From: Achromobacter aloeverae
Lineage (GTDB): Bacteria; Pseudomonadota; Gammaproteobacteria; Burkholderiales; Burkholderiaceae_B
Direction of reading: 5' to 3'
Assembly: GCF_004121055.1 (NCBI RefSeq)
Contig: NZ_PYAL01000001.1
Coordinates: forward strand, 558,001 to 622,000
Length of the DNA: 64,000 nt
Position 1 is the first letter of the stretch. The number at the start of each line of letters is the position of its first letter. Below, piece after piece: positions 29,101 to 38,008 of the stretch. The position numbers were made by a program, and so were the translations under genes. The notes under the pieces were generated by a model. It ran no database searches and was not told the origin of the DNA. It saw only the letters and a list, made by a program, of their open reading frames with translations.

Positions 29101-30488
29101 TCGGCCAGCGCGTCGAAGTCCTTGCCGGCATTGAAGGTGTACGAACCGTCGGCATTCAGGGTGAACGAGCCGCCATGGTCGCCGGCCAGGGCCTTGCCTA
29201 CGTTATCGGCCTGGCCGTTGACCTGGCTGACGGACAGCCTGTCGCCGTCCGGATCCGTGTCGGCGCCCTTGCCCTGCGCGTCGCCGGCGATGACGTTGCC
29301 GGACGCGCTGCCGCTTTGCAGCGTGGCGGCGCTATCGTCGGCCGCGGTGGGGGCCGGGTTGCTGACGTTCCAGGTGAAGGTCTGCGAGGACGTCGCGCCG
29401 CTCGTGTCGGTGGCGGTCACGACTACCTGGTACTGCCCATGGTCGCCGCCCTGGGAGGCCGAATGATCGATATTGCCGGAAATCACGCCCGTGTTGGGAT
29501 CGATGGTCAGTCCGGGCGGCAGGCCGGTGGCGCTATAGGTCAGCTTGTCGCCGTTGTCCACGTCGGCGAAATGGCTGGCGGTGTCCAGGCTGATGCCCTT
29601 CTCGGCGTCCGTGCCGGTCACGTTGCCAAAGGCGGTCGACGTCGGCGCGTCGTTCACGCCGTTGACGGTGACGGTCAGGGTCGCGGTCGACGTGGCGCCG
29701 AACGGATCGGTCACGGTATACGAAACCGACGACGTGGCGCTCTGGCCGGCGCCCAGCTGATGGAAGGCGTCGCCCGGGTTGAAGACGTAGCTGCCGTCGG
29801 GGAAGACGGTGAAGGTGCCGCCGTTGTTGCCGGCCACGGTGACGCCGCCGGTCACCATGTTGGAAGTGCCCACCGACACGATGGCCAGGGCGTCGCCGTT
29901 GGGATCGGTGTCGTTGGTCAGGATGTTGCCGCTGACGGTGGATTTCTCGGTGGTGACCTGGGTATCGTTGCCGGCGTTGGGGGAATCGTTTGCAGCGGTC
30001 GCCGCGCTGCCGGCATCCGCCAGGCCGATATTCAAGCCTTGTGCGGCGGGCACGCCGTAGGACAGGTCCAGCGGGCTGGTCGTTTCGACGATGCGGGCCA
30101 GGCGCACGAAGCTGCTGCCGCCGCCGTCACCGCCACCGGAGATCAGGGCCGCCGTCGGTTCGAGGTTGTCGAACGGATCCTGGCCGGAGTTCAGGGCAGC
30201 CAGCAGGCGGTCGGAATCGGTGCCTTGCGGCGGCGCCACGCTGGCTTCCTTGGCGTCAACCGGCTGGCCGGCCATGTCGGCATTGAACGAGACGTCGCGG
30301 TTCTCGCCGATCACCAGGGGCAATCCATCGTTGACCTGCAGGGCGACGGTGCCCCCCGTGGCGGTCACGATATCGCTATCGGCGGGCACGCGGCTGCCGA
30401 CATGCAGTTCGGTCAAGGAACCATCGCTATTGCGGATCCAAGCGCGTCCGGTGACTTGGGTGACGACTGCGGGTTGGGTATTGGCCAT
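20106..30488 (-). CDS. brtA: Giant type I secreted RTX adhesin (LapA/BrtA-type)
   Basis: A 3460-aa adhesin. Residues 1-135 form the retention module, containing TAAL at 112-115, whose Ala113-Ala114 pair sits where Pseudomonas LapA is cut by LapG, followed by a Gly-rich stretch. Residues about 165-2760 are tandem VCBS/cadherin-like repeats of roughly 95-115 residues (motifs NGTNDVP, [12 protein letters not shown], [11 protein letters not shown]). A von Willebrand A domain follows (about 2825-3010) with MIDAS motif DESKS and TDGDPN. Near the C-terminus are RTX calcium repeats (about 3285-3345, GGAGNDxxYGGxGNDTL) and a type I secretion signal region. The GGAG box upstream supports the start. It is exported by LapB-LapC-LapE of the same locus and tethered in the outer-membrane pore until LapG cuts it. 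Confidence 0.95.
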   Translation of the reverse strand: MANTQPAVVTQVTGRAWIRNSDGSLTELHVGSRVPADSDIVTATGGTVALQVNDGLPLVIGENRDVSFNADMAGQPVDAKEASVAPPQGTDSDRLLAALNSGQDPFDNLEPTAALISGGGDGGGSSFVRLARIVETTSPLDLSYGVPAAQGLNIGLADAGSAATAANDSPNAGNDTQVTTEKSTVSGNILTNDTDPNGDALAIVSVGTSNMVTGGVTVAGNNGGTFTVFPDGSYVFNPGDAFHQLGAGQSATSSVSYTVTDPFGATSTATLTVTVNGVNDAPTSTAFGNVTGTDAEKGISLDTASHFADVDNGDKLTYSATGLPPGLTIDPNTGVISGNIDHSASQGGDHGQYQVVVTATDTSGATSSQTFTWNVSNPAPTAADDSAATLQSGSASGNVIAGDAQGKGADTDPDGDRLSVSQVNGQADNVGKALAGDHGGSFTLNADGSYTFNAGKDFDALAEGQTATTSITYTVSDGEGGTSTATLTVTVTGTNDIPELSSGVNAVTEDVEVAEGKLVTSGQLTITDVDAGQSTFQAGAHFDHSTGNGGTELGTLVFNTDGSYSFTVDNDNPAVQSLGEGQSIVQTYTVTSADGSATSTITITINGTNDVPELSSGKGVVTEDAEVHDGVLTTSGQLSITDVDAGQSNFQPGAHFDGSTGNGGAEVGTLVFNADGTYTFTVNNADPAVQALGEGQTIVQTYTVTSADGSATSTIEITINGTNDIPVLSSGTAAVTEDAEVHEGQLATSGQLTITDADAGQSSFQPGAHFDGSTGNGGTELGTLVFNADGSYTFTVDNTNPAVQSLGAGQSIVQTYTVTSLDGTATSTIEITINGTNDIPTLSSGAGAVTEDKNVHGGNLTTSGHLTISDVDAGQSSFQPGAHFDSSTGNGGVELGQLVFNADGSYTFTVDNKNPAVQSLGAGQSIVQTYTVTSLDGSATSTITITINGTNDVPTLSSGKGSVTEDVNVDQAGHLTSTGQLTITDVDAGQNSFKDGAKFVIGSAGKEIGHLDFNTDGSYTFTVDNSNPVVQALGAGQSIVQLYTVTSADGTAVSTITITIHGTNDVPVLSSGASSVTEDTNVNHGYLGTTGHLTISDVDFAQSFFRPGAHFDSTTASNGKEVGTLVFLPDGSYSFLVNNGNAAVQGLGQGESIVQTYTVTSADGSATSTITITINGTNDLPVISGDHAGALTEDVATSVSGQLTVSDVDVNDTHSWSVQGTNKGAYGSISVDADGKWTYNVDTKAVQALAEGQQVTESFTILVDDHHGGTDTQVVTITLTGVNDVPVITGSGAGLVVEDGGLLQYTAGNLNIRDADAGQSSFQAEKIVTAHGTFVIGTTGLWAFQLNNSNADVQALAAGQKLVETYAVKTADGTTTNVTITIVGTNDQPHIYGTATGALTEDQAPSVSGQLQVSDVDTLDTHSWSIVGGNQGKYGVLTIDQSGQWTYQANDAKIQALREGQTVKETFTVLVSDHHGGFDAQTVTITLTGANDVPVLTPSNPVDPANPLAGDQGTVVEDTKLSVNGTIGITDADAGESSFKPQGHTDGSYGSFSITSDGKWAYTLDNDNLAVQHLAVGEHLTETFKVVTADGTETQVVITIDGTNDQPVISGEHAGALTEDAATSVSGQLTVSDLDTSDTHSWSVQGTNKGAYGSISVDADGKWTYNVNTKAVQALTNGQQVTESFTILVDDHHGGTDTQVVTITLTGVNDAPVITGSGVGLVVEDGGLLQYTAGKLNIQDADAGQSSFQADKIVAAHGTFIVAANGLWSFQLNNGNADVQALAAGQKLVETYAVKTADGTTTNVTITIVGTNDQPHIYGTATGALTEGQAPSVSGQLQVNDVDTLDTHSWAIVGGNQGKYGVLTIDQNGQWTYLANDAKVQALHGGQTVKETFTVLVSDHHGGFDTQTVTITLTGANESPILVGHTPDQSGADAQTIANLNMSQYFHDADGDKLTYTATGLPEGLQIDKNTGIISGTIDHSASVGGPYHITVTANDGQGGTVSQTFDWNVANPAPTAANDSVGTQQGGNADGNVITGDTLGQGKDTDPDGDALRVSQVNGHDDLVGTSVAGDHGGTFILDANGHYTFDAGKDFDALGVNQTATTSITYTVSDGEGGTSTATLTVTVTGTNDAPVLVGQASDLTGVDAQHDVNVDMSQYFHDVDTGDKLTFSATGLPDGLTIDVNTGVISGTIDRSASQGGDHGVYQVTVTATDASNAPVSQTFTWDVSNPAPTALADSNTAAADGGAQGNVITGDGLGHGQDTDPDGDPLHVSQVNGHGDLVGTSVAGDHGGTFTINANGTYTFDAGNAFAGLQVGEKQSTSVTYQVSDGQGGVSTTTLTIEVTGTNHAPTIDPTLAFTTNEDTPLTNGKIVASDADNDTLTYALAPSSGSPTVDENGNISYPDTYTLPKHGVVVVNADGTFTYTPKADYNGSDSFKVLISDGHGGTTTTTVNVTVNPVNDAPEAANFTAHVGANEVHVFATSDFGFNGKTHGENDALQSVIVHQPTTGALLLNNAAVVFDSHGLATISAADIAAGHLSYKGDASGATGAFNFEVVDNGGTANGGVNTSGTYTFSTTNEAPTTSPSFSFTTNEDTPLTGLNARVTGSDADHDTLTYSLAAGAANGPQHGTVTVNSDGTFTYNPTADYNGSDSFKVQVSDGHGGTTTTTVNVTVNPVNDAPAAASFSAHLGAGEVHVFQTSDFGFNGTTHGENDALLNVIVHQPTSGTLMLNGVAVTFQNGSATISAADIAAGHLSYQNSASGSGGTFTFEVQDNGGTAHGGQDTSGSYTFSAVTDQLVQGDNSSSAIGTPGSAGDNIILGDKGGIVTTTTPGQSYNVALVIDESKSMSSDIGGETRMQLVIDALKSFVGQLASHDGTINLTLIGFGTTATNLLTIHDLKVSDVDQSTDALIKAINGLSASGNSTNYEDAFDTATTWFSSQANQGYTTANGYQNLTFFLTDGDPNAYNSDSSTSSSSVMQHSVDAFASLSDVSTVYGIGIGSGVNQDILKFFDNTNVTGTGVIGTDTSTVNLSTSSTYNLDSTSGWALVQNGGGSISGSSNTHSITVSDSTSNGAETVYASKTSLIVANGESATFSFNMKASNYQSNDTVKWYLQEYVTNPATHTSYWTTVQSGMVTDSGNHTITTDAVDGGTYRLEIGVDDNTSSKALSVTVSDITMVTDHGDITAPTGEVDIVLQPDQLTTVLHNGGTTTNPTPVGSDVINGGDGHDIIFGDTINTDALNSANHAAGTHNGAGLQGLVDYLNDTQGHATDTDIYNYISQHSDSLNVGGDTRGGDDTIHGGAGNDIIYGQGGNDTLYGDAGNDVLVGGAGNDTLYGGDGSDTFKWALNDQGTTSSPAVDTIKDFSTAAAADGGDVLDLAGLLHNPTADAGSLTQYLHFVQGANGSTVIQVSTTGQFAAGAAQTFDQKIVLENVDLTHGGTQTDQAIINDLLTKQKLHVHD
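30144..30155 (-). other. Predicted LapG cleavage site (TAAL) in the adhesin
   Basis: These codons encode Thr-Ala-Ala-Leu at residues 112-115, just before a Gly-rich linker. The position within the retention module matches the Pseudomonas fluorescens TAAG site near residue 108. The final Leu instead of Gly is a difference. Confidence 0.65.
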
Positions 30489-30598
30489 TTGGATTGCTCC
30501 GGTTTTAGATGGAGTAATACTAAAGACGGCCCGTCAAGGACGGTATTGTCCTCAAGGACAGGTTTCGGAAATTTCTTGCAGCAGGTGGGGGCGCGCCG

Positions 30599-31228
30599 TC
30601 AGGCCCGCGAAATGCCATGCACGCGCAGGGCCAGTTGCAGGCGGTCGCTGACGCCCAGCTTCTCGAAGACGGCGGAAAGATGCGCCTTGACCGTGCGCTC
30701 GGTAATGCCCAGGGCGGCGGCGATTTCCTGGTTGCTGTCGCCTACCGCGGCCTGCCGGGCCACCATGCTCTCGCGCTCGGTCAGCAGGTCGTTGTGCCAG
30801 GTCTCCTGCTTGCCGGCACGGCTGTCGACCAGGCGCAACAGGCGCTGCACCAGCGACCGCCCCATCCAGATCTCCCCTGCCCCGACCACGCCCAGCACCT
30901 GCGCCAGCGCGGCGACGGGGGCATGGGTATGGCAGTAGCCCACCGCCCCGGCGGCCAGGGCCTTGGTGCCCTGTTCGTCATGCGGCCGCGGGCTGGCCAC
31001 CACCACTCTCAAGCCGGCGATGGCGTCATTCCACTGCTCGCTGCCCATGGTGGGCAGCCGCGGCACGTCCAGGTCTATCATCGCCAGGCCGCGGCGCTGT
31101 TCGCGCCAGCGGGCCAGGTCGGCCAGGGTGCGGCCGCGCGCGGGCAGCCAGCCCTGCGCATCCAGGCCAGACCAGTGTTTCCAGAGCAAATCATCGTGCG
31201 TGACGCACAGGACGGGTGTGACTTGCAT
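30599..31228 (-). CDS. LuxR-type response-regulator-like protein in the lap locus
   Basis: A 209-aa protein with a receiver-like N-terminal domain (about 1-125) and a LuxR helix-turn-helix (about 145-205: LTERESMVARQAAVGDSNQEIA, in parts LTERESMVAR and NQEIAAALGITERTVKAHLS). The Asp in MIDLDVP is where a phospho-acceptor would lie, but the acidic pocket near the N-terminus and the conserved Lys are not obvious, so phosphorylation is uncertain. It sits between lapC (34-bp gap) and the adhesin gene (110-bp gap) on the same strand. No sensor kinase is nearby. Its position suggests control of adhesin transcription; this is inference. Confidence 0.85.
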   Translation of the reverse strand: MQVTPVLCVTHDDLLWKHWSGLDAQGWLPARGRTLADLARWREQRRGLAMIDLDVPRLPTMGSEQWNDAIAGLRVVVASPRPHDEQGTKALAAGAVGYCHTHAPVAALAQVLGVVGAGEIWMGRSLVQRLLRLVDSRAGKQETWHNDLLTERESMVARQAAVGDSNQEIAAALGITERTVKAHLSAVFEKLGVSDRLQLALRVHGISRA

Positions 31229-31262
31229 CGCGAGCTGCCTCTCGGATCCTTGACTCGGACCC

Positions 31263-32684
31263 TTAACGTTCCGTGAATGCGTTGGACTTGGCGCGCAGGA
31301 TGGGCTTGAGCAGGTACTGCAGGACAGTGCGCTTGCCCGTCAGGATATGCACTTCGGCCACCATGCCGGGGATGATGGGCATGGTGCCGTTGCCCAGGCT
31401 GGATTTCTCCGTGCGCACGCGGATCACGTAGTAGGAATTGCCGCGTTCGTCCGTGATGGTATCGGCGCCGATGGTCTCCACCTGCCCTTCCAGCCCCCCA
31501 TAGATGGCGTAGTCATAGGCCGTGAACTTGACCTCGGCCTTTTGCTGGGCGTGCAGGAAGCCGATGTCGCGCGGATTGATGCGCACTTCCAGCAAAAGGG
31601 TGTCGTCCGTCGGCACGACTTCCAGGATGTCCTTGCCCGGCTGCACCACGCCGCCCACGGTGTTGTTCAACAGCGTCTTGACCGTGCCGCGCACGGGCGA
31701 CCGGATTTCCGACAGCTTGACCTTGTCGGCCAGCGCCAGTTGCCCTTCGCGCAGGGTCGCCAGCTTGGTATTGGTATCCGACAGATCACTGCGTGCCTGG
31801 TTGCGGATGTTCAACTCCGCCTCCTGGACCTTGCTTTGCGCCTCCTTGATCGAGGCCTGGATACGGTCGATCTGCGCTTCCGCCGCCTTGGCGTCGCCGC
31901 AGCTCTTGGTGACGTCGCGCTGCAGGCGCAGCAGGTCCACTTCCGACACGGCGCCGCTCTTGAGCAGGGGCTTGGTCACCGCCATTTCGCGCGAGGTCAG
32001 CGAGCAGGTCGTCGCCGCCTGGTCGCGCTTGGTCTCGGTTTCGCGCAATTCTTCCTGGCGCTGCTTGACCTGCTCCTTGGCGACGGCGACCGTGGCGTTC
32101 AGCTCGTTGGTGCGCTGGATCCAGGCGTTGCGTTCGCTTTCCGCGGCGGCGGGCAGCTTGGCCACCACCTCCGGCGGCGCCTGGAAGACCTCGCCGGTGG
32201 CCAGGGCGTGCAGACGCGCGGCCTTGGCCAGCAAGGACAGGTACTCGGCATTGTTCTCGCCCAGCGAAGAATTGAAGCGCGTCGGGTCGATACGCAACAG
32301 CACCTGGCCGGCCTCGACCTGCTGGCCAGGTTTCACCAGGATCTCCTTGACGCTGCCCCCGTCCAGGCTCTGCACCACCTGGACCTGGCGTGACGGCACC
32401 ACCTTGCCGTCGCCGCGCACCACTTCGTCGATGAAGCCGAAGTAGGCCCACGCCAGCAGGCCGGCCACCACCAGCAGGGACGTCCACAGCAGCACCCGCG
32501 CGCCGCGCGCCTCGGCCTGGTGGATGGCCCATTCGGCATTGCCGGCGTAGCCTGTGGTGACCTTGGGGTGCCCGCGCTCGCTGCCGTGGATCAACAGGTC
32601 GAACAGCCAGATGAAGGGCAGGAAAGGCAGGCGCAGCAGCGCCCCCAGGAAAGAGCGTTGCGGCTTGATGGCGTCGGTGTTCAT
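31263..32684 (-). CDS. lapC: Type I secretion periplasmic adaptor (HlyD/LapC family)
   Basis: A 473-aa membrane fusion protein. One transmembrane segment (about 65-88) follows a cytoplasmic N-terminal region; then a biotinyl-lipoyl half motif (VVQSLDGGSVKEILVKPGQ, in part GGSVKEILVKPGQ), long coiled-coil hairpins (about 140-320), the second lipoyl half (IRSPVRGTVK) and a C-terminal beta-barrel domain ending near KRTVLQYLLKPI. This is the usual order for HlyD/LapC. It bridges the LapB ATPase in the inner membrane to the LapE pore, and lies 2 bp from the lapB stop, so the two are surely co-translated. Confidence 0.94.
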   Translation of the reverse strand: MNTDAIKPQRSFLGALLRLPFLPFIWLFDLLIHGSERGHPKVTTGYAGNAEWAIHQAEARGARVLLWTSLLVVAGLLAWAYFGFIDEVVRGDGKVVPSRQVQVVQSLDGGSVKEILVKPGQQVEAGQVLLRIDPTRFNSSLGENNAEYLSLLAKAARLHALATGEVFQAPPEVVAKLPAAAESERNAWIQRTNELNATVAVAKEQVKQRQEELRETETKRDQAATTCSLTSREMAVTKPLLKSGAVSEVDLLRLQRDVTKSCGDAKAAEAQIDRIQASIKEAQSKVQEAELNIRNQARSDLSDTNTKLATLREGQLALADKVKLSEIRSPVRGTVKTLLNNTVGGVVQPGKDILEVVPTDDTLLLEVRINPRDIGFLHAQQKAEVKFTAYDYAIYGGLEGQVETIGADTITDERGNSYYVIRVRTEKSSLGNGTMPIIPGMVAEVHILTGKRTVLQYLLKPILRAKSNAFTER

Positions 32685-32686
32685 GT

Positions 32687-34867
32687 TCAGCTCCCCCGAC
32701 CCACGCGGCCCGCGCGCAAGGCCTCGACGACCTGGTCCTTGGGACCGTCGGCCACGATGCGGCCGTTGTCGATGACCAGCAGCCGGCCGACCAGGTCCAG
32801 CAGCGCCGTGCGGTGCGTCACCAGCAACAGCGTCTTGTTCGCGCTGGCGGAGGCCAATTGCGCGCGCAGCCGCGATTCGCTCTGGTGATCCATATTGCTG
32901 CTGGGTTCGTCCAGCAGCAGCACGGGGGGATCGTTGATCAGGGCCCGCGCCACCGCCACCGACTGGCGCTGGCCGCCGGACAACGACTCGCCGCGCTCGC
33001 CGATCAGCATATCGAAACCGTTGGGATGGACGTCGGCGAACTCATGCACGCCGGCGACCTGGGCGGCCGCCAGGATGCTGGCGTCGTCGGCGAAGGGAGC
33101 GCCCATCGCCAGGTTGTACTTGAGACTGCCGTAGAACAGCACCGGATCCTGCGGCACGTAGCCGACGGCCCGGCGCAGGTCCGCGGGGTCGATCTGGCGC
33201 ACGTCCACGCCATCGAGCAGGACGATGCCCTCCTGCGGCTGGTACAAGCCCAGTATCAGCTTCTCCAGCGTCGTCTTGCCCGAGCCGATGCGGCCGATGA
33301 CGCCGATGCGCTCCCCGGCCGCCAGCTTGAAGGAAACGTCGCGCAGCGCCGGTTGGGCGGCGCCCGGATAGGTGAAGGTGACGTTGCGGAATTCCAGCGT
33401 GCCCTTGAATACGGGGCGATGCAGGAACTCGGCCGACGCCGGCCGCTCCACCGGCAGCTGCATGTAGTTGTCGATGGAGCCCAGCGAGGTGCGTGCGTTC
33501 TGGTACTGCATCAGCAGCCCGGCCACCTGGCCCAGCGGCACCAGGCAGCGGCCGCTGATCATGGACGCGGCGATGATGCCGCCCATGGAGATGTCCGAGT
33601 CGTGCGCCAGGTATACGCCGATCACGACCACGGAGATCGAGACCAGCTGCTGCAAGGCGGAGACGAAGCCCACGGTGGTGGAGGAAATCAGCTTCAGCTT
33701 GCCACTGGCCTGGGCGATGAATTCGGTGGACCGCTCCCAGTTGCGCTGCATGGCGCCCTGGGCATTGAGCGTCTTGACGGTCTCGAAGCCGGACAACGCC
33801 TCGACCAGCGTCGCATTGCGCTGCGACGACGCCTGGTAGGTCGACATCGTCAGGGCTTCCATGCGTGCCTGCGCGGCCAGCGAGACCAGCAGGATCAGCA
33901 CGATCGCGACCAGCGGCGGCAGGATCATCCACGGCGAGATCCAGGACAGCACCAGCAGGAACAGCACGATGAACGGCAGGTCGACCAGCGTGGTGATGCT
34001 GGCCGAGGCGATGAAATCGCGCACCGATTCGAAGGATCGCAGGTTGGCCGCGAAGGAGCCGACCGACACCGGCTTGCCTTCCATGCGCAGGTCCAGTACC
34101 CGCTCCATGATCTGCGACGACAGCCGCACGTCCACCCGCTTGCTGGCGCTGTCGACGACGTGGGCCCGCGCGGTCGTCAGGACGGTGTTGAAAACCACCA
34201 CCAGCGAGATCCCCACCACCAGCACCCACAGCGTTTCGATGGCGTTGTTCGGCACCACGCGGTCGTACACGTTCATCGTGAACAAGGGCATGGCCATGGC
34301 GAACACGTTGATCAGCAGGGCCGCCAGCAGCGCATCGCGATACAGCCGCCGGTTCTCCAGTATCGCCGCCCAGAACCAGTGCTTGCTGCGCACCTTGCCG
34401 ACCTCGGGCGAGCGCGCATCGAAGCGGAACTGGGGCCGCACGAAACACGCCAGGCCGATGTAGTCCTGCGCCAGCTGCGCGGCATCGACTTCCACCGCGC
34501 CGGCGCCCAGCTCCGGATGGCTGATCAGGTACTTGCCGTCGCGTACCTCCAGCAACAGGCAAGCGCGATCGCCCCTGAGGAACAGGATGGCCGGCAGCAG
34601 ATCCGCCGGGATATCCCGCAGCGTCCGCTTCACCACGCGCGCCGACAGTTGCGCGCGGGCCGCGGCGCGCGGCAACAGGGCCGGCGTCAGGCGCTGGTCC
34701 ACCAGCGGCAGCCCGGCCGACAGCGCCTGCGCCGTCGACGGGACGCCATGCACACGGGTCAGCTCGACCAGGCAGTCCAGCAGGGGATCGTCGTGCGTAC
34801 TGCGGGGGTCGACACGCCAGGAAGCATCCAACGCGGGATCAAATAACTTGTCCGTCTTCATCGCCAA
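32687..34867 (-). CDS. lapB: Type I secretion ABC exporter ATPase (LapB family)
   Basis: A 726-aa ABC exporter. Residues about 20-150 form a C39-like domain, which in adhesin exporters binds substrate rather than cutting it; no Q-C-G catalytic motif is seen. Six transmembrane helices follow (about 165-450), then the nucleotide-binding domain (about 480-720) with Walker A GRIGSGKTT, signature LSGGQRQ and Walker B VLLLDEPSSNMD. It energises export of the giant adhesin. The start overlaps the 3' end of the small upstream gene by 29 bp. An in-frame ATG two codons downstream (MKTDKLF) is an alternative start. Confidence 0.94.
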   Translation of the reverse strand: MAMKTDKLFDPALDASWRVDPRSTHDDPLLDCLVELTRVHGVPSTAQALSAGLPLVDQRLTPALLPRAAARAQLSARVVKRTLRDIPADLLPAILFLRGDRACLLLEVRDGKYLISHPELGAGAVEVDAAQLAQDYIGLACFVRPQFRFDARSPEVGKVRSKHWFWAAILENRRLYRDALLAALLINVFAMAMPLFTMNVYDRVVPNNAIETLWVLVVGISLVVVFNTVLTTARAHVVDSASKRVDVRLSSQIMERVLDLRMEGKPVSVGSFAANLRSFESVRDFIASASITTLVDLPFIVLFLLVLSWISPWMILPPLVAIVLILLVSLAAQARMEALTMSTYQASSQRNATLVEALSGFETVKTLNAQGAMQRNWERSTEFIAQASGKLKLISSTTVGFVSALQQLVSISVVVIGVYLAHDSDISMGGIIAASMISGRCLVPLGQVAGLLMQYQNARTSLGSIDNYMQLPVERPASAEFLHRPVFKGTLEFRNVTFTYPGAAQPALRDVSFKLAAGERIGVIGRIGSGKTTLEKLILGLYQPQEGIVLLDGVDVRQIDPADLRRAVGYVPQDPVLFYGSLKYNLAMGAPFADDASILAAAQVAGVHEFADVHPNGFDMLIGERGESLSGGQRQSVAVARALINDPPVLLLDEPSSNMDHQSESRLRAQLASASANKTLLLVTHRTALLDLVGRLLVIDNGRIVADGPKDQVVEALRAGRVGRGS

Positions 34868-35057
34868 GCAAATCCAGATGTTCGGATAAGCGCGCCCGCT
34901 GCTGTTTGCGTCGCGTCAACTTCTGCTGCGCCTGGACCGGAAGATCCGTCAGGCGCAGCGTCCCGTTGGCAATCAGGACGTCGATAAGGTCTTCCAGGAC
35001 GCGGACAAAATCCGCGTCCAACCTCGAAAAATCATCCTCGCCGTCTTCGATCGCCAC
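34839..35057 (-). CDS. Small conserved protein of the lap locus
   Basis: A 72-aa acidic-then-basic protein. Its core, RVLEDLIDVLIANGTLRLTDLP followed by AQQKLTRRK (given here as RVLEDLIDVLIANGTLRLTD), resembles a small family often annotated misleadingly as 'tryptophan synthase subunit beta-like'. Those proteins share a leucine-rich helix, 'LRFTDLP' and a basic tail. It has no signal peptide or membrane segment, so it is cytoplasmic. It lies 6 bp after the lapE stop and its 3' end overlaps lapB by 29 bp, suggesting translational coupling. Its role in secretion or control is unknown. Confidence 0.75.
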   Translation of the reverse strand: MAIEDGEDDFSRLDADFVRVLEDLIDVLIANGTLRLTDLPVQAQQKLTRRKQQRARLSEHLDLLGDEDGQVI

Positions 35058-35063
35058 GATGGA

Positions 35064-36797
35064 TCACCACTTCCCGCCAGCCGGCGCGTCAGCCTTGGCC
35101 GGCACGAATTCCGGCGGCGTGCTGCCCTTGCCATACTCGACCTTGATCGGCTGCAGGCGCGCGTCGTCCGGCACCGTCGAATTGCAGGTCTTGATGATGT
35201 CGTCGGTCATGGCCAGCTTGCCGTTCTCTTCCGGCGTTTCGTCCTTGGCGGCCCGGATGCCCAGGGCCGGCAGCAGCTTGTGCGACAGCGCCAGCCACTT
35301 GAATTGCGCGGCTTGCAGGTCGTACAGCGCGTTGGTCAACGACCGGCGCGATTCGAACAATTCGTTTTCCGTATCCAGCAGGTCCAGCAGCGTGCGCTGG
35401 CCGATCTGGAATTGCTGGCGATAGGCGTCGCGCACCTTGGTGGTGGCCACTTCATGGTCGCGCAGGAAAGGCAGCGACTGGCGCAGGTGGTTGATGTTGT
35501 TCCAGGCCACGGCCAGGTCCTGCTGCACGTTGCGGCAGGTGTAGTCGCGCACGTCGCGCGCGGCGTAGCCCTGCTCCGCGGTCTGGCGCAGGCGGGCGGA
35601 GTCGCCGCCGCCGCGGTACAGGTTGTAGGACATCACGACCTGCACGTTGGAGCTGCGCACATTGCGGTAGTCGCTGCCCGGCTGCGAGGTGTCCGTGCCC
35701 GACGACGCGACAAACTCGAACTTGGGCGAGAACGCGCCCTTGGCCGACTGTTGGCCGGCCTGGGCCGCCTGCAACAGCGCCTGCTTGGACAGCACGCTGG
35801 GGTTGCTGCGCAGCGAATCATCGAAATTCGACGGTTTGGTGGGCAGCTTGTCTTCCACCTTGGGCGTAGCGGCCAGCGTCGTGGGCGCGCTCATGCCGGT
35901 CACGCGGCGAAAGCGCGACGTCACGTCGTTCAGGTTCGCGCTTTCCGTCATCAGGTTGGTCTGCGCCAGCGACAGGCGGCCACCGGCCTGCTCCATGTCC
36001 ACCCGGCGGCCCACGCCCGAGTCCGCGCGCTCGCGGATCTGCTTCAGCGTGTCCTCGTGCAGGCGGTAGTTGGTGCGGGCCAGCAGTTCCAGGTCGCGAT
36101 AGCGCTGCAGGTCGATATAGGCCTGCACGGCGTTCAGGGCCATGTCGTCGCTGGTGGCCAGCAGGTCATAGAAGCGGGACAGCTTTTCGAAGCCGGCCTG
36201 CTTGACGTCGCTGCTGGTCTTGAAGCCGTCGAACAGCAATTGGCGCAGTTCGACGTTGTAGCCGGGACGGTTCCAGTTCTGCGACGACTGGTCACCGGGC
36301 AAATGGTTCTGCCACTCGTGGCCGTAATAGCCTTGGGCATTGACCTGAGGCAGGAAGCCGGCGCGCGCCACGTTCTGGCCCTCAAGGCTGGCGCGGAAAT
36401 CGTGGTAGCGGGCCTGGATTTCAGGGTTGCTGAGCAGGGTCTGTTCGACGACCTGGTAGATCGTCGAACCGCCGCCGGGCGTGGCGTCCGATGCGGCGGC
36501 CACCGGGGGCTTGGCCGGCGCCGGTGCAGGCGCGGCTGTCCTCGCCGGGGTCGCGACGGGCGCGCTGGACTTGGCGGGCGCCGCGGCCGGGGTGGCGGTG
36601 GTGGCCGGCGCGGCTACAGGCGCGGCCGTGGGGGTCGATGTGGACGTGGGCGAAGTCGACTTGCCGAAGTTCTGCCAGGTTGCCGGCTTCGCGGCGCCGG
36701 GTTGACCGGACGGGATCGGTGCTTTCTGCGCGACGGCGGCGCCGGACAGCGCCAGGACCACGAGAGCCACCGAGGATTTCAGACGAAAAGGAGACAT
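35064..36797 (-). CDS. lapE: Type I secretion outer-membrane channel (TolC/LapE family)
   Basis: A 577-aa TolC-like protein. A signal peptide (about 1-24, cleavage after AAVAQ) is followed by an unusual Ala/Pro/Thr-rich linker (about 45-115) before the duplicated outer-membrane efflux domains (about 120-510), with the typical LDTENELFESRRSLTNALYDLQ (in part LLDTENELFESRRSL) near the second repeat. It forms the outer-membrane pore of the adhesin exporter and is where the retention module is thought to be held. I chose the ATG at 36797, which has an AGGGA box; a longer open frame to 36824 lacks one. It is the first gene of the lap operon. Confidence 0.92.
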   Translation of the reverse strand: MSPFRLKSSVALVVLALSGAAVAQKAPIPSGQPGAAKPATWQNFGKSTSPTSTSTPTAAPVAAPATTATPAAAPAKSSAPVATPARTAAPAPAPAKPPVAAASDATPGGGSTIYQVVEQTLLSNPEIQARYHDFRASLEGQNVARAGFLPQVNAQGYYGHEWQNHLPGDQSSQNWNRPGYNVELRQLLFDGFKTSSDVKQAGFEKLSRFYDLLATSDDMALNAVQAYIDLQRYRDLELLARTNYRLHEDTLKQIRERADSGVGRRVDMEQAGGRLSLAQTNLMTESANLNDVTSRFRRVTGMSAPTTLAATPKVEDKLPTKPSNFDDSLRSNPSVLSKQALLQAAQAGQQSAKGAFSPKFEFVASSGTDTSQPGSDYRNVRSSNVQVVMSYNLYRGGGDSARLRQTAEQGYAARDVRDYTCRNVQQDLAVAWNNINHLRQSLPFLRDHEVATTKVRDAYRQQFQIGQRTLLDLLDTENELFESRRSLTNALYDLQAAQFKWLALSHKLLPALGIRAAKDETPEENGKLAMTDDIIKTCNSTVPDDARLQPIKVEYGKGSTPPEFVPAKADAPAGGKW

Positions 36798-37573
36798 GAC
36801 ATTCCCTGAATAGCCAAAAAACAAAACGTGTCTTATGTAACGACTGAATTCCCCATGGCAACATCCAGACGATGGTCCTGACCGGATGAACCGGTAATTT
36901 TTGTTAGTCCATACGAACGACGGGAACCCGGGCGAGCAGTGGGGCGGGATTTTGCGACCAGAGAGGGGGACGCATCAACTGCGAAGAAACGCGTTTTATT
37001 GCGCTCTTTTTCTCCACATTTATGTATATGCCTGCTGCACTTTTTCTTTATGTGGAATGATTCTTGCGGTGGGCTGAATCGGAATTTTGCGCACTTCTGG
37101 CGACATTTGGGGCCTTCTTTCTTTTATTTGCACGAATTTTGTGAGTTATCGCACGGAAGTCAGATTTTTCCCTGAATAAATACACATTATTTCGTTCACA
37201 ATTACGTTCATTTACATTCATCGCCAATTGCAAAATATTCCTTAGTGCTGCTATCTGGTCGACTGTATGGCGCGGTTACCTATGGCGACCCGAATTGAAT
37301 CGCCATCCTCCTGGTGGATGAGCGTGTAACACTGCCCGACCGTTACAAATTAGTGACCTGGAAACACGGATGGCGTGACCTAATCCGCGAAATAAAACAC
37401 GGACGCCGCCACTACGTGCTCCCGAAAAACCACAGTGGCGTACCGGGGCTGGACCGCCGTGCACCCGCCGCGCCCCCGCCCCCTGGAGGCCCTCCGCAAC
37501 CTGCCTAAAATTAGTGTGCGTAAAAGCGGGACGGCTCAAGGATTTCTGGTATAGTTGCGGTCTTGCTTGATGT
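36798..37573. promoter_or_regulatory. Long AT-rich intergenic region upstream of the lap operon
   Basis: 776 bp lie between lapE and tRNA-Ala with no credible gene. About 37000-37260 is strikingly AT-rich compared with the rest of the window, fitting a promoter and a regulatory region for lap. A short inverted repeat with 7-bp arms (atggcga / tcgccat) lies at 37282-37306. A candidate tRNA promoter -10 box, TATAGT, is at 37550-37555. I cannot place the lap promoter with confidence. Confidence 0.5.
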
Positions 37574-37649
<76 letters not shown>

Positions 37650-37664
37650 GAATTCCCTGTAAGA

Positions 37665-37706
37665 ACAACGCACTACGGTTGCTACTGTAGTGCGTTGTTT
37701 TGCTTT
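37665..37706 (+). terminator. Intrinsic terminator of tRNA-Ala
   Basis: A perfect 12-bp stem (acaacgcactac / gtagtgcgttgt) with a 10-nt loop is followed by TTTGCTTT. It is among the clearest intrinsic terminators in the window. Confidence 0.9.
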
Positions 37707-37816
37707 AGGCGGTATGCTTTCGCGCTCTGGGCGCGGCAGATTTGTGGCAAGCCACGACTTATGATGTGAGCCTTGCAGGCTTGGGGTGCATGCTATCCAA
37801 ACACTGCTGAACAGGA

Positions 37817-38008
37817 ATGCACGACCAAACCACCGAGGCCGAAGACAGCAGCATTTTGGAGCAAGCCCCCAGGCCCGAGGGCGGCTTGAAGCTCGGTTTG
37901 CTGCTGGCCTTCATCGCCCGTGAGGCCGGCGGCCTCACCGACGCCGAAGCCGAGACTATCAACGAGCTCCGCGGCAAGACGCCGGCAGAACCCATGAGCT
38001 TTGAATGA
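37817..38008 (+). CDS. Orphan VapB-like antitoxin
   Basis: A 63-aa acidic protein whose C-terminal half (EAGGLTDAEAETINELRGKTPAEPMSFE, key part KTPAEPMSFE) resembles the C-terminal toxin-binding segment of antitoxins that precede VapC/PIN toxins. There is no visible N-terminal DNA-binding motif. The stop overlaps the ATG of a broken vapC by the usual ATGA arrangement, which supports the call. As the toxin is destroyed, the antitoxin would be an orphan. I see no good ribosome binding site before its ATG. Confidence 0.6.
   Translation: MHDQTTEAEDSSILEQAPRPEGGLKLGLLLAFIAREAGGLTDAEAETINELRGKTPAEPMSFE

Noticed and set aside
20106-30488. Regularly spaced DNA repeats considered as a CRISPR array
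   Set aside because: The repeats are about 300 bp long, diverged and in frame within a single coding sequence; there are no short repeats with unique spacers and no cas genes.
24009-30938. A 2309-aa open frame opposite the adhesin gene
   Set aside because: It is an antisense shadow of the repeat-rich, high-GC adhesin gene; its product is low-complexity, rich in Arg, Gly, Ala, Val and His, with no domains.
32687-34867. An active C39 peptidase domain in LapB
   Set aside because: The N-terminal domain has a Cys but not the Q-x5-C-G catalytic context, as expected for adhesin exporters whose C39-like domain is inactive.
36939-37175. A 78-aa open frame in the region upstream of the lap operon
   Set aside because: It lies in AT-rich non-coding DNA, lacks a ribosome binding site and has no recognisable features.
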